DNA from: Bradyrhizobium nitroreducens
GTDB taxonomy: Bacteria > Pseudomonadota > Alphaproteobacteria > Rhizobiales > Xanthobacteraceae
DNA: 64,000 nucleotides
NCBI RefSeq assembly: GCF_002776695.1
Contig: NZ_LFJC01000003.1
Coordinates: 3,548,076 to 3,612,075 of the forward strand
Direction: 5' to 3'
Shown: piece after piece, positions 27,166 through 35,110 of the stretch
Numbering within the stretch: the first letter of the stretch is position 1
Layout: every line of letters begins with the position of its first letter
Made by a program: the position numbers and the translations under genes
The notes under the pieces: generated by a model
What the model saw: only the letters and a program-made list of their open reading frames with translations
What the model was told of the DNA's origin: nothing
The model's database searches: none

Positions 27166-28677
27166 TCAGCGACGGGCCTCGAAGGCCGCGGCTGCGCGAT
27201 AGATCGATGATTCTCCAGAGTGCTTTCCGACCAGCATCATGCCGATCGGCAGGCCATCGCTTTCGCCGCAGGGAATCGACAAGGCGGGATGACCGGAGCA
27301 ATTGAATTGCATCGTGTTGGCGAGCGGCACCCCCGACAGGCGGATCAATTCCGATAGAGGCGCATCAGCCGCGGGCATCGGGCCTGCCTTCATCGGTGTC
27401 GTCGGCATCAACAGGAGGTCGTAACCCGAGAGCACCTCGTCATAGGCTGCACGCAAGCTGCGATTCAGATTTTGCGCTCGCGCGTAGTAGAGTCCGCCGT
27501 AGCGCTTCGAAAGATAATGCCCGGTCAGCATCGACAGCTTCAGCGACGGCGGCAGTTCGTCGGCGTGTTCGCGCCAATGCGAATGGGCCTGGAGCAGGCT
27601 CGTCACGTACAGCCCGCGCCAGCCGGTGCCGAACGCGTTTCCCTTCATCAGGGTATTCGTGCCGCCCTCACCGGCTATCGCGCGCCAGATCGTCCGGCCG
27701 GTCGCATGCATCGGGATGGATATCTCTTCGACGGCGGCGCCGAGCCGCTTGAAGACGTCGCTCGCCGCAAGCACTGCGGCATCGACGTCGCGCTCCGAGA
27801 CAGGCAGGCCGAACCCCTCCCGAACGAGCGCGATCTTCATGCCGGCGACGCCGGCAGACAGGGCGGCAAGGTAGTCGCCCGACGCGCTCGTGCATTGTCT
27901 CGGATCGAGGCCGTCCGGACCCGCAAGCGTCTGCAGCAGCAGCGCGTTGTCGGCGACGGTGCGCGTCATCGGGCCGGCATGGTCGAGCGTCGGCTCGATC
28001 GGCATGATGCCCGTATAAGGCACGAGACCGTGCGTCGGCTTCATGCCGACGATGCCGCAGAACGATGCCGGTGCGCGGATCGAGCCACCCTGGTCGCAGC
28101 CGATGGCGAGGTCGGCTTCGCCTGCCGCGACTGCGGCAGCGCATCCCGATGACGAGCCTCCGGCGCTATATCCGCGCCGGTGCGGATTGTGCGTCGGGCC
28201 AGTCGCATTGGTGTGACTGCCCGCCGAAAAGCAGAAAAATTCGCAATTGGCCTTGCCGAGAATGGTGCCGCCGGCGTCGAGGATCCGCGTTACTACCGTG
28301 GCGTCGCAATCGGGCACGTAACCTTCGAGCGTCGACGAGCCATTCATCATGGGAACGCCGGCCAGGCAGATATTGTCCTTCAACGCAACGGTACGGCCAG
28401 AGAGCGGCCCTTCTGCTGCGCCCCTTATCTCCGATTTGACGTACCAGGCATGATGCGGATCTTCGCCGTGATCTGGTCTGTAGCCTGCCGATCGGGGATA
28501 TCGCGGGGGCTGCACGACGTCCGTCACTTCGACATCGAACAATTTCATGAGCTCGAGATTGCCGGAGAGCATGCTGTGAAACGTGTCGCGCTCCGCCGCG
28601 CGCAGCGAGAAGCCGAGTTCGGACGCCAGGTGCTCGAATTCCTCGTGGCTGGGAGCTTTCAGGCTCATGTCAGTCAT
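27166..28677 (-). CDS. Amidase (amidase-signature family, nitrile-linked type)
   Basis: A 503-residue amidase-signature enzyme hydrolysing a carboxamide to acid and ammonia. The Ser-Ser-Lys triad is visible: K100 (VALKDNICLAG), cis-Ser S175 (SAGGSSSG) and nucleophile S199 (DQGGSIRAPASFCG). An N-terminal helical segment of about 90 residues precedes the core. The pattern GVPMMNGSSTLEGY...GLVPYTGIMPIEPTLDHAGP strongly resembles enantioselective amidases associated with nitrile hydratases in Rhodococcus. It lies 43 bp after the amidohydrolase gene and 49 bp before the transporter gene, so is second in a four-gene operon. The nitrile hydratase of this window is 25 kb away. Confidence 0.92.
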   Translation of the reverse strand: MTDMSLKAPSHEEFEHLASELGFSLRAAERDTFHSMLSGNLELMKLFDVEVTDVVQPPRYPRSAGYRPDHGEDPHHAWYVKSEIRGAAEGPLSGRTVALKDNICLAGVPMMNGSSTLEGYVPDCDATVVTRILDAGGTILGKANCEFFCFSAGSHTNATGPTHNPHRRGYSAGGSSSGCAAAVAAGEADLAIGCDQGGSIRAPASFCGIVGMKPTHGLVPYTGIMPIEPTLDHAGPMTRTVADNALLLQTLAGPDGLDPRQCTSASGDYLAALSAGVAGMKIALVREGFGLPVSERDVDAAVLAASDVFKRLGAAVEEISIPMHATGRTIWRAIAGEGGTNTLMKGNAFGTGWRGLYVTSLLQAHSHWREHADELPPSLKLSMLTGHYLSKRYGGLYYARAQNLNRSLRAAYDEVLSGYDLLLMPTTPMKAGPMPAADAPLSELIRLSGVPLANTMQFNCSGHPALSIPCGESDGLPIGMMLVGKHSGESSIYRAAAAFEARR

Positions 28678-28720
28678 GTTCCGGATCAGAAGGGGATTGG
28701 ATCAATGCGGCACGCTCGGC

Positions 28721-29707
28721 CTATTCCACCGCCTCACAGACCGGCTGAACCCGCGCTGCAATCGACGGAAACAGTTTCACCCCGGCGCGGCCGATCTCGT
28801 CGATCTCCAGCTTCGTCAAACCCGGGAATGCTCTCAGAGACCGAATATTTTCCTGCATGGTGGCCTCGCTCGAACACAGCACGCCGCAGTCGGAGCCGTA
28901 GACGAGGTGATCGGCCGCCGTCATCGCAAGGGCGGGCGCCAGGCTGTTCGCCGATCCCGTCGCTGCTGTGTCGAGATAGAGCGCCGCCAATTGCGCCTTC
29001 ATCTCGGCTTTGGTGATGCCTTGCGGGTTGGGGACCCAGCTTTCCGTGCCCAACAGCAAAAGACGTCCCGCCAGCGCCGGCAGGGCAGCGCCGCAATGAG
29101 CGATGACGAATTTGATTTTCGGATAGCGACGGAAGATGCCGGCATACAGCATGTCGATCACCGTTCGCGTGGTTTCGAACGCCACTTCCAGCAGAGCCGT
29201 CGGACGTCCCATTGACGGCTCGCCGTAGGCGTCCGGGTGCACGAAAACTGTCGCTTGCCGCCGCTGCAGTGCTTGCCAAACCGGTTCGAGCCTGATGTCG
29301 CTCAGGTACACGTCATTGTAACGGCAAGTTACGGCGAAGCCGTCCGCCTTCAGCTTCTCCGTGCGATCGATCTCCACAAGACAAGCGTCCGGATTGTCCG
29401 TGGGGAGGGCAAGCAGAAGTCCGAAGCGGGACGGATAGCGAGCAACGATCGATGCGCCATGTTCGTTTGATCGTTGCAAAGCCTTGAGCGATTTCGGGAT
29501 GTTGCTCAGCATCTGCATGGCGATACCGGTGCCATCCATGTGTGCGATCGCGGCTTCCGCAGTCCACTGGTAAAGCTCGGGAGCCAGGAAGCATCGCTCG
29601 CAGCGCGCGGTGGCACTTCGCTTGAGCTCCTCTTCGGTCTGCGGGACCATGAAATGCGCATGGACGTCGATCCATTGCGCCTCGAAGCCGTCAGCAAGGC
29701 TTTTCAT
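28721..29707 (-). CDS. Amidohydrolase family 2 (ACMSD-like TIM-barrel metal hydrolase)
   Basis: A 328-residue amidohydrolase-2 (ACMSD/decarboxylase-type) TIM barrel. Metal ligands appear as H16-A-H18 (IDVHAHF), the later VFVHPDAYGEP and IAHCGAALP histidines, and the Asp of VYGSDCGV. Members are metal-dependent decarboxylases or hydrolases of aromatic or small carboxylates. It is the first gene of the amide operon, divergent from the AraC regulator, so it probably handles a product of the amidase or NylB-like enzyme. The exact reaction cannot be read from sequence. Confidence 0.85.
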   Translation of the reverse strand: MKSLADGFEAQWIDVHAHFMVPQTEEELKRSATARCERCFLAPELYQWTAEAAIAHMDGTGIAMQMLSNIPKSLKALQRSNEHGASIVARYPSRFGLLLALPTDNPDACLVEIDRTEKLKADGFAVTCRYNDVYLSDIRLEPVWQALQRRQATVFVHPDAYGEPSMGRPTALLEVAFETTRTVIDMLYAGIFRRYPKIKFVIAHCGAALPALAGRLLLLGTESWVPNPQGITKAEMKAQLAALYLDTAATGSANSLAPALAMTAADHLVYGSDCGVLCSSEATMQENIRSLRAFPGLTKLEIDEIGRAGVKLFPSIAARVQPVCEAVE

Positions 29708-29804
29708 CGACCTACTCTTCTAGGGGCATCCTGTAGCGAGACCCTAGCGACGGCTTTCAGGATGCTCTATATCGAGGCGTCCGCAATTCTTTCGAGATCG
29801 TCCT

Positions 29805-30719
29805 ATTTCCGATCCCCTGACCCAGGTCGTCCGGCTCCTCAAACCCCGCGCGCTGCTCTGGAAGCAGCTCGACACGCGAGGCCCATGGGCCATTCGCTAT
29901 CCCTCGCTCCAGGACACGATTTTCGTTCTGGTCACCGAGGGAAACGCCAGGCTTCAGCTTCCTGGCCGACCGACGCGCACGATGGTCACCGGCGACTTCC
30001 TGATGATGACGGCGCCTGAAGAATGGATGATGGGGGACAGCGAGGAGACCAAGCCGATCAGGTTCCAGCCTCCTCAATCCAACCCGTCGGCACGGTCGAT
30101 CGTCACCGATCCATCGAGCACGGCTCCCACATTCAAGCTGCTGGGCGGCCGCTTCTCGTTCGACCGCACGCATTTGGGACTGTTGAAGGACATACTCCCC
30201 TCCGTGGTCGAGATCGGTTTTGCGACATCGGGCGCAACACGCGTGGCGTCGCTCCTGAAGATGCTCGGCACGGAAGCATGGGAGGGTCGACCGGGCTCCG
30301 CCCTGGTCATCGAACGTCTGCTGGAAATCCTTTTGATCGAGGTCATGCGCTACCAGGGCGAGGAGCAGGCGAACGTGAACCCCGGCCTGCTGGCCGGTCT
30401 TGCCGATCCGCAGATCGCTGCATGCCTGGAAGCCTTACACCAGGATCCGTCCCGCGACTGGTCGGTCGCCACGTTGGCGAAGGCCGCCGGCGCATCCCGA
30501 TCGGTCTTCGCACAGCGCTTCTGCGAGGTCGTCGGCCTACCGCCAATGCAATACCTTCTCAAATGGCGGATGGCGCTGGCCAAAGAAATGATCAGCCAAG
30601 GGGTATCGATTTCGGAGATAGCCTTCGCCTGCGGCTATCAGTCGGCAAGCGGTTTCAGCGTCGCTTTCGCCCGTCATGTCGGTTGCCCGCCGTCGCATCT
30701 GCGTCCTGCCCAAAATTGA
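29805..30719 (+). CDS. AraC-family transcriptional regulator (cupin_6 type), start codon abnormal
   Basis: A C-terminal two-HTH AraC domain is clear (ASRSVFAQRFCEVVGLPPMQYLLKWRMALAKEM, then ISEIAFACGYQSASGFSVAFARHVG). The frame upstream of the first ATG (29982) encodes the rest of the N-terminal cupin domain: SDPLTQVVRLLKPRALLWKQ, then the GPWAIRYPSLQDTIFVLVTEG region. This reaches back to an in-frame stop at 29745 without any ATG, GTG or TTG. The homology begins where an ATT codon (29805) would give M-SDPL, the usual family N-terminus. Hence either a rare ATT start, a start-codon loss, or a frame error. Likely activator of the divergent amide operon. If only the 29982 ATG is used the protein lacks most of its sensor domain. 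Confidence 0.75.
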   Translation: MSDPLTQVVRLLKPRALLWKQLDTRGPWAIRYPSLQDTIFVLVTEGNARLQLPGRPTRTMVTGDFLMMTAPEEWMMGDSEETKPIRFQPPQSNPSARSIVTDPSSTAPTFKLLGGRFSFDRTHLGLLKDILPSVVEIGFATSGATRVASLLKMLGTEAWEGRPGSALVIERLLEILLIEVMRYQGEEQANVNPGLLAGLADPQIAACLEALHQDPSRDWSVATLAKAAGASRSVFAQRFCEVVGLPPMQYLLKWRMALAKEMISQGVSISEIAFACGYQSASGFSVAFARHVGCPPSHLRPAQN

Positions 30720-30988
30720 GCTGTAGCTCATCGGACTATCGAGAAGTGTTGCTTTATTCTCCTGGCCGCCAGCATCCGCTCGGTCCTTGATGTCGCCCGC
30801 TGTGTCCCCGTGATCATTCGGTGACCGGCAAGCGCGTAGGGTTAGGTGAAGAGACGCGCCTGGCTTGCCATCGAACGCTACAGGAAGCGAGGGGATAACT
30901 TTCAGGTACGACACATGGTGCGAACTACTCTCGAGTGCGATGCCATCGTCGGCGAACTGCAGCACCGCAAGTACAGAATTAGGAGCGA

Positions 30989-31684
30989 CTAGACTGCGTG
31001 CCCTACGAGCGCGCCGATGCCGGCGCTGGCGGCCATCGCGATGGCCCCCCAAAACGTGACTCGTAGCGTTGGCTTCACAATGCCTGCGCCCCCAATGCGA
31101 GCGCTGAGAGCCCCGAGCAACGCCAGGCAAAATAGAGATCCGCCAGACACGATCAGGGATGTTGAACCTGAGGGGGCAAGCAGCACGATGCCGATCGGCA
31201 AAGCTGCGCCGACCGAAAACGTCAGAGCAGAGGTCAATGCAGCCTGCACCGGTCGGGCGACTACATGGGCCGACAGCCCCAACTCATCTCTTGCATGCGC
31301 AGCGAATGCATCCTTCGCTGTCAATTGCTCAGCAACTTGCCGGGCCAAGGCGACCTCGACACCGCGATCAACATAGATTTTTGTCAGTTCGTCTAGCTCG
31401 GACTCGGGTGTATCAGCGAGTTCCTTGCGCTCTCGGGCCAGATCCGCCTGTTCGGTATCGGCCTGAGAGCTGACCGAGACATATTCGCCGGCGGCCATCG
31501 ACATCGCTCCGGCGACAAGCCCTGCGACCCCTGCCACCAGTACTTCGCCGGAGGAATTGGCGGCCGCAGCGACGCCTACAACCAGACTGGCAGTCGAAAT
31601 GATGCCGTCATTCGCACCCAGCACGGCAGCACGCAGCCAGCCGATACGCTCAATGAGATGCGTTTCACGATGAATCGGATGCAT
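30989..31684 (-). CDS. VIT1/CCC1-family iron/manganese membrane transporter
   Basis: A 231-residue VIT1-type membrane protein. The signature HRETHLIERIGWLRAAVLGANDGIISTASLVVGVAAA begins the first helix, with GAMSMAAGEYVSVSSQADTE next and a cytoplasmic helical hairpin (residues about 85-145) preceding three more helices. Family members move Fe2+ or Mn2+ out of the cytosol. Start at ATG 31684 fits the family N-terminus. A GTG at 31741 that overlaps the ferritin-like stop by 4 bp is an alternative which would add 19 residues. It is downstream of and probably co-transcribed with the ferritin-like gene, together resembling a split MbfA. Confidence 0.87.
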   Translation of the reverse strand: MHPIHRETHLIERIGWLRAAVLGANDGIISTASLVVGVAAAANSSGEVLVAGVAGLVAGAMSMAAGEYVSVSSQADTEQADLARERKELADTPESELDELTKIYVDRGVEVALARQVAEQLTAKDAFAAHARDELGLSAHVVARPVQAALTSALTFSVGAALPIGIVLLAPSGSTSLIVSGGSLFCLALLGALSARIGGAGIVKPTLRVTFWGAIAMAASAGIGALVGHAV

Positions 31685-31737
31685 GGCCGCTTTCCCAATG
31701 GGTAAGATCGCAAGTTCTGATGGTTGCCGTAAGCGCG

Positions 31738-32616
31738 TCACTCGGCCGCAAGCGAGCGTAGCCAGGCCAGACGTGAGATCGCGCGTTCGGCAAGCCGCTG
31801 CAGGCTTTCGAGACGGGCCGAGTCGTTCGACCGCTCGGCACCGTCGAGGTAGCCGTCGACGAGCGCTTCGGCGATCTCCAATGGGCCCTTGCGTTCGATG
31901 GATGCGGGAAAGCTGCCGAAGCCGGCGGCGGCGGCGGCCATCTCGATCGATTGTTGGCGCAAATCCCGGATTCGGGCCGCGGTTGGCCCGTTCAGACGCG
32001 GTTCCATGTCGTCGAGCTGGGCAACGAGGCGCAGCTCGAGCCGCTGTGCATCGACATGCGACGACCCAGGCGCTGACGACACTTCCGCACTGACCAGGTC
32101 GTGCTCGCGATGATAAGCGCGCCGCCTCTCCTTCCGTAGCGTCGCCACGTGGCCAAGTTCCTCCCTGGCCATCGCTTCGGACGCCTTCTTGACCTCGGGA
32201 TCATGCGAGAAGGCTGCCAGATAGGACCAGAAGGCGAAAGCGCGCTCCTCGTTACGGACTGCCATGGCGAGCGCGCGGTAGGGCGTCATCAATCGTGACG
32301 TTTTCACCTCGGCCGCAGCCTCAGGGGCGAGTGTTTCGGGCGCTTCCCAGCGCACCATGGCGGGATCCGGACGCTTGCCGCGGCGCGATTGCGACCACTG
32401 CGTCACACTGTCCGCGTGCTCGCGCTCGGCGTCCGCGAGTCGCGCGAACACCTCCGCCAGATCATCATTGCCCTGCCCGCGCATATCTTCGGCCAGAGAC
32501 TCGTACTTGTCGGCTGCTTCCTGCTCCATTGCATGCGCTAGCGCAAAGAGCTCGTCGAGCGACTCCAATACACCGGCGGGCTCGGCACCGAGCAATGACG
32601 TGCGTAGAAATGGCAT
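31738..32616 (-). CDS. Rubrerythrin/ferritin-like diiron protein
   Basis: A 292-residue protein with a four-helix diiron domain: helix 1 around MEQEAADKYESLAEDM, ExxH at E64-H67 (ADAEREHADSV), helix 3 with E123/E124 (AVRNEERAFAFW), and a second ExxH at E153-H156 (AREELGHVATL). These are the seven-ligand diiron rubrerythrin features. A helical C-terminal extension of about 120 residues (from YHREHDLVSAEV) is unassigned. There is no rubredoxin module. The ATG at 32616 has GGAG eight bases upstream. Its neighbour is a VIT1 protein; in Bradyrhizobium MbfA these two parts are fused as an iron exporter. Confidence 0.85.
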   Translation of the reverse strand: MPFLRTSLLGAEPAGVLESLDELFALAHAMEQEAADKYESLAEDMRGQGNDDLAEVFARLADAEREHADSVTQWSQSRRGKRPDPAMVRWEAPETLAPEAAAEVKTSRLMTPYRALAMAVRNEERAFAFWSYLAAFSHDPEVKKASEAMAREELGHVATLRKERRRAYHREHDLVSAEVSSAPGSSHVDAQRLELRLVAQLDDMEPRLNGPTAARIRDLRQQSIEMAAAAAGFGSFPASIERKGPLEIAEALVDGYLDGAERSNDSARLESLQRLAERAISRLAWLRSLAAE

Positions 32617-32793
32617 AGCAAGGACTCCACATGCAGACTTCCGATCCGGTCCTCGCGAACACAAATCTCGCCCACGGGGTTGACAGAGGCAGTCGTACGC
32701 GATGAGTGTTGCACGTCAGCGGCGACAAATCATCGACGAAGATATCAAGGCGCGCGCGGCCCGGTTGGTCGCGCAGATTGCATTTGAATCGAC

Positions 32794-35088
32794 ATGTTGA
32801 AGCGACCGGATGACGACACCGCCTTCGCACGACGTGCGGCGCTTGCGCTCGCAGGTGTGCTACTGCTGTGTCTGACTTATATTTCGCCCGCATGCGCCGC
32901 CGGCGATCTACCGACATACCTGCCGAAGATCACACCTGCGGACTTTTTCCCGGGAGCGGATCGTTTCGGCCCGCCGCAAGGCGATCCGCCCATCGTGCCG
33001 GTGTACCGCGGTGACCAGCTCCAGGGCTTTGTCTTCCTCAACTCCGATTTGGCCAATTCGGTCGGCTACTCCGGCAAACCGATCCACCTGCTGGCCGGGA
33101 TCGATCCGAAGGGCGTCATCACCGGCATCAAGCTCGTCGATCACAAGGAGCCGATCGTGCTGGTCGGCATTCCGGAAGCCCGCATCGTCGCCGCCGTGAA
33201 TGGCCTGATCGGGAAGGACATGAAGCCTGTCGCAAGTGGTGCCGAGAAGCCGCCGCAGGTCGACATCGTGAGCGGCGCAACCGTCACCGTGCTGGTGATG
33301 GGCGACAGTATCGTCCGCGCCGCGTCCAAGCTGATCCGAAGCGGTCGCGTTGGGGCCGTCGGCGGCGCAGCGGTTGCGGCAGCCCTGCCCCCCGTCATCA
33401 AGACGCTCGATCTCGAACACAGTGAAGTCCGCGACTGGGAGAGTCTCGTCGGCGACGGTTCGATACGCCGGCTTCATCTCAGCGTCGGCGACATCAACGA
33501 CGCCTTTGCAAAATCCGGCAGCGCAACGGCGACCCAGTACCCCGAACCGGGTGAGGCCGGCGACACCTTCGTCGACCTCTATGTCGCGCTCGTGAGCGCG
33601 CCCACGATCGGCCGCAGCCTGCTCGGCGACGACGGCTATCGGCGGCTGAAGGACGGCCTGAAGCCGGGGCAGCAGGCGATCATCGTCGCCGGCAACGGCC
33701 CCTACTCCTTCAAGGGATCGGCCTATGTCCGCGGCGGCATCTTCGATCGCATCGAGATCCTGCAGGAGGGCAACAGCACCCGCTTCCGCGATCGCAATCA
33801 TACGCGCCTTGGAGCGTTGGACGCGGTCGGCGCGCCCGAGTTCAGGGAAATCGGCCTGTTCGTCACCCCGCCTGAGTTCACCCTGGATCCGACGCTGCCC
33901 TGGCAGGTTCAGCTGTTGGTGCAGCGGAGCCTCGGCGGCCGCGACAAGGCATTCCTGACTTTCGATCTCAACTACACCCTGCCCGACGGCTACATTCGTC
34001 GCGAGCAGCGTGCCGTGACAGTGCCGGAGAGCGCGGCGCCTTCAACCTCGCAGGCAAAGGCGGCGATCACACCGCCTGCTGAGGTAGACGAGCCGCTTTG
34101 GATGCGGATCTGGCGGTCGAGCACGGTCTCGATCGGCATCACCGCGTTCATGCTGGCCGCCCTCACCGGCATCTTCTTCTTTCAGAACCTGCTCGTGCGC
34201 CGGCCGGTGCTGTACACCTGGGTGCGGCGAGGCTATCTCGCCTTCGTTCTGGTCTGGCTCGGCTGGTACGCCAACGCGCAGCTCTCCGTCGTCAACGTCG
34301 TCACCTTCATCAATGCGCTGGTGACGGGATTCCGCTGGGAGTTCTTCCTGGCAGCGCCCCTGATCTTCATTCTGTGGGCCGCAACGGCGGGCGGGCTTCT
34401 GTTCTGGGGCCGCGGCCCATTCTGCGGCTGGCTGTGTCCGTTCGGCGCACTCCAGGAGCTCACCAACACGGCGGCGAAATGGCTGAAGGTGCCGCAGATA
34501 ACGGTGCCGTGGGGACTGCACGAGCGGCTCTGGCCGATCAAATACATCATCTTCCTCGGACTGTTCGGCCTGTCGCTCTACTCGGTCGACATGGCCGAGC
34601 GGTTCGCCGAGGTCGAGCCGTTCAAGACTGCGATCATCCTGAAGTTTTCGCGGAGTTGGCCGTTCGTCGCCTATGCCGTCGCCCTGCTCGTCATCGGCCT
34701 CTTCATCGAGCGCTTCTTCTGCCGCTACCTCTGCCCGCTCGGCGCGGCGCTGGCAATTCCCGGCCGCATGCGGACCTTCGAATGGCTCCGCCGCTGGCAG
34801 GAATGCGGATCACCCTGCCAACGCTGCGCCAAGGAATGCCCGGTGCAGTCGATCCATCCCGAGGGTCACATCAACGTCAATGAGTGCATCTACTGCATGC
34901 ATTGCCAGGAACTCTATCACGACGATCACCGCTGCCCGCACATGATCCAGGTGCGGCTCAAGCGCGAGAAGTTCGCGGCGATGTCGTCCCCCACGATGCG
35001 CTCAGGCGGCAAGGGTCCCGCAACGGTCATCACCGCCGGCGGCAAGCCTGTTGGCGTGTCACCCACTGTCTCTCCACCACCTAACTGA
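32794..35088 (+). CDS. nosR: Nitrous oxide reductase expression/electron-donor protein NosR
   Basis: A 764-residue membrane flavo-iron-sulfur protein needed for N2O reduction and nosZ expression. The N-terminus has a signal sequence. A periplasmic FMN-binding domain follows, with the attachment motif SGATVTVL, then membrane helices. Two CX3CP motifs appear (CGWLCPFGALQE and CRYLCPLGAALAIPG). The C-terminal ferredoxin-like cysteines are CGSPCQRCAKECPVQ and CIYCMHC. The 177-bp gap to the divergent ferritin-like gene shows no FNR box. It heads the nos operon; nosZ follows 22 bp downstream. Confidence 0.95.
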   Translation: MLKRPDDDTAFARRAALALAGVLLLCLTYISPACAAGDLPTYLPKITPADFFPGADRFGPPQGDPPIVPVYRGDQLQGFVFLNSDLANSVGYSGKPIHLLAGIDPKGVITGIKLVDHKEPIVLVGIPEARIVAAVNGLIGKDMKPVASGAEKPPQVDIVSGATVTVLVMGDSIVRAASKLIRSGRVGAVGGAAVAAALPPVIKTLDLEHSEVRDWESLVGDGSIRRLHLSVGDINDAFAKSGSATATQYPEPGEAGDTFVDLYVALVSAPTIGRSLLGDDGYRRLKDGLKPGQQAIIVAGNGPYSFKGSAYVRGGIFDRIEILQEGNSTRFRDRNHTRLGALDAVGAPEFREIGLFVTPPEFTLDPTLPWQVQLLVQRSLGGRDKAFLTFDLNYTLPDGYIRREQRAVTVPESAAPSTSQAKAAITPPAEVDEPLWMRIWRSSTVSIGITAFMLAALTGIFFFQNLLVRRPVLYTWVRRGYLAFVLVWLGWYANAQLSVVNVVTFINALVTGFRWEFFLAAPLIFILWAATAGGLLFWGRGPFCGWLCPFGALQELTNTAAKWLKVPQITVPWGLHERLWPIKYIIFLGLFGLSLYSVDMAERFAEVEPFKTAIILKFSRSWPFVAYAVALLVIGLFIERFFCRYLCPLGAALAIPGRMRTFEWLRRWQECGSPCQRCAKECPVQSIHPEGHINVNECIYCMHCQELYHDDHRCPHMIQVRLKREKFAAMSSPTMRSGGKGPATVITAGGKPVGVSPTVSPPPN

Positions 35089-35110
35089 ACCGAAAGCCGA
35101 GGAGGCAATC

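Noticed and set aside
29474..30019. A + strand frame starting ATG and covering the AraC N-terminus
   Set aside because: It reads a different frame from the AraC cupin region and has no homology; the AraC frame carries the conserved SDPLTQVVRLL start.
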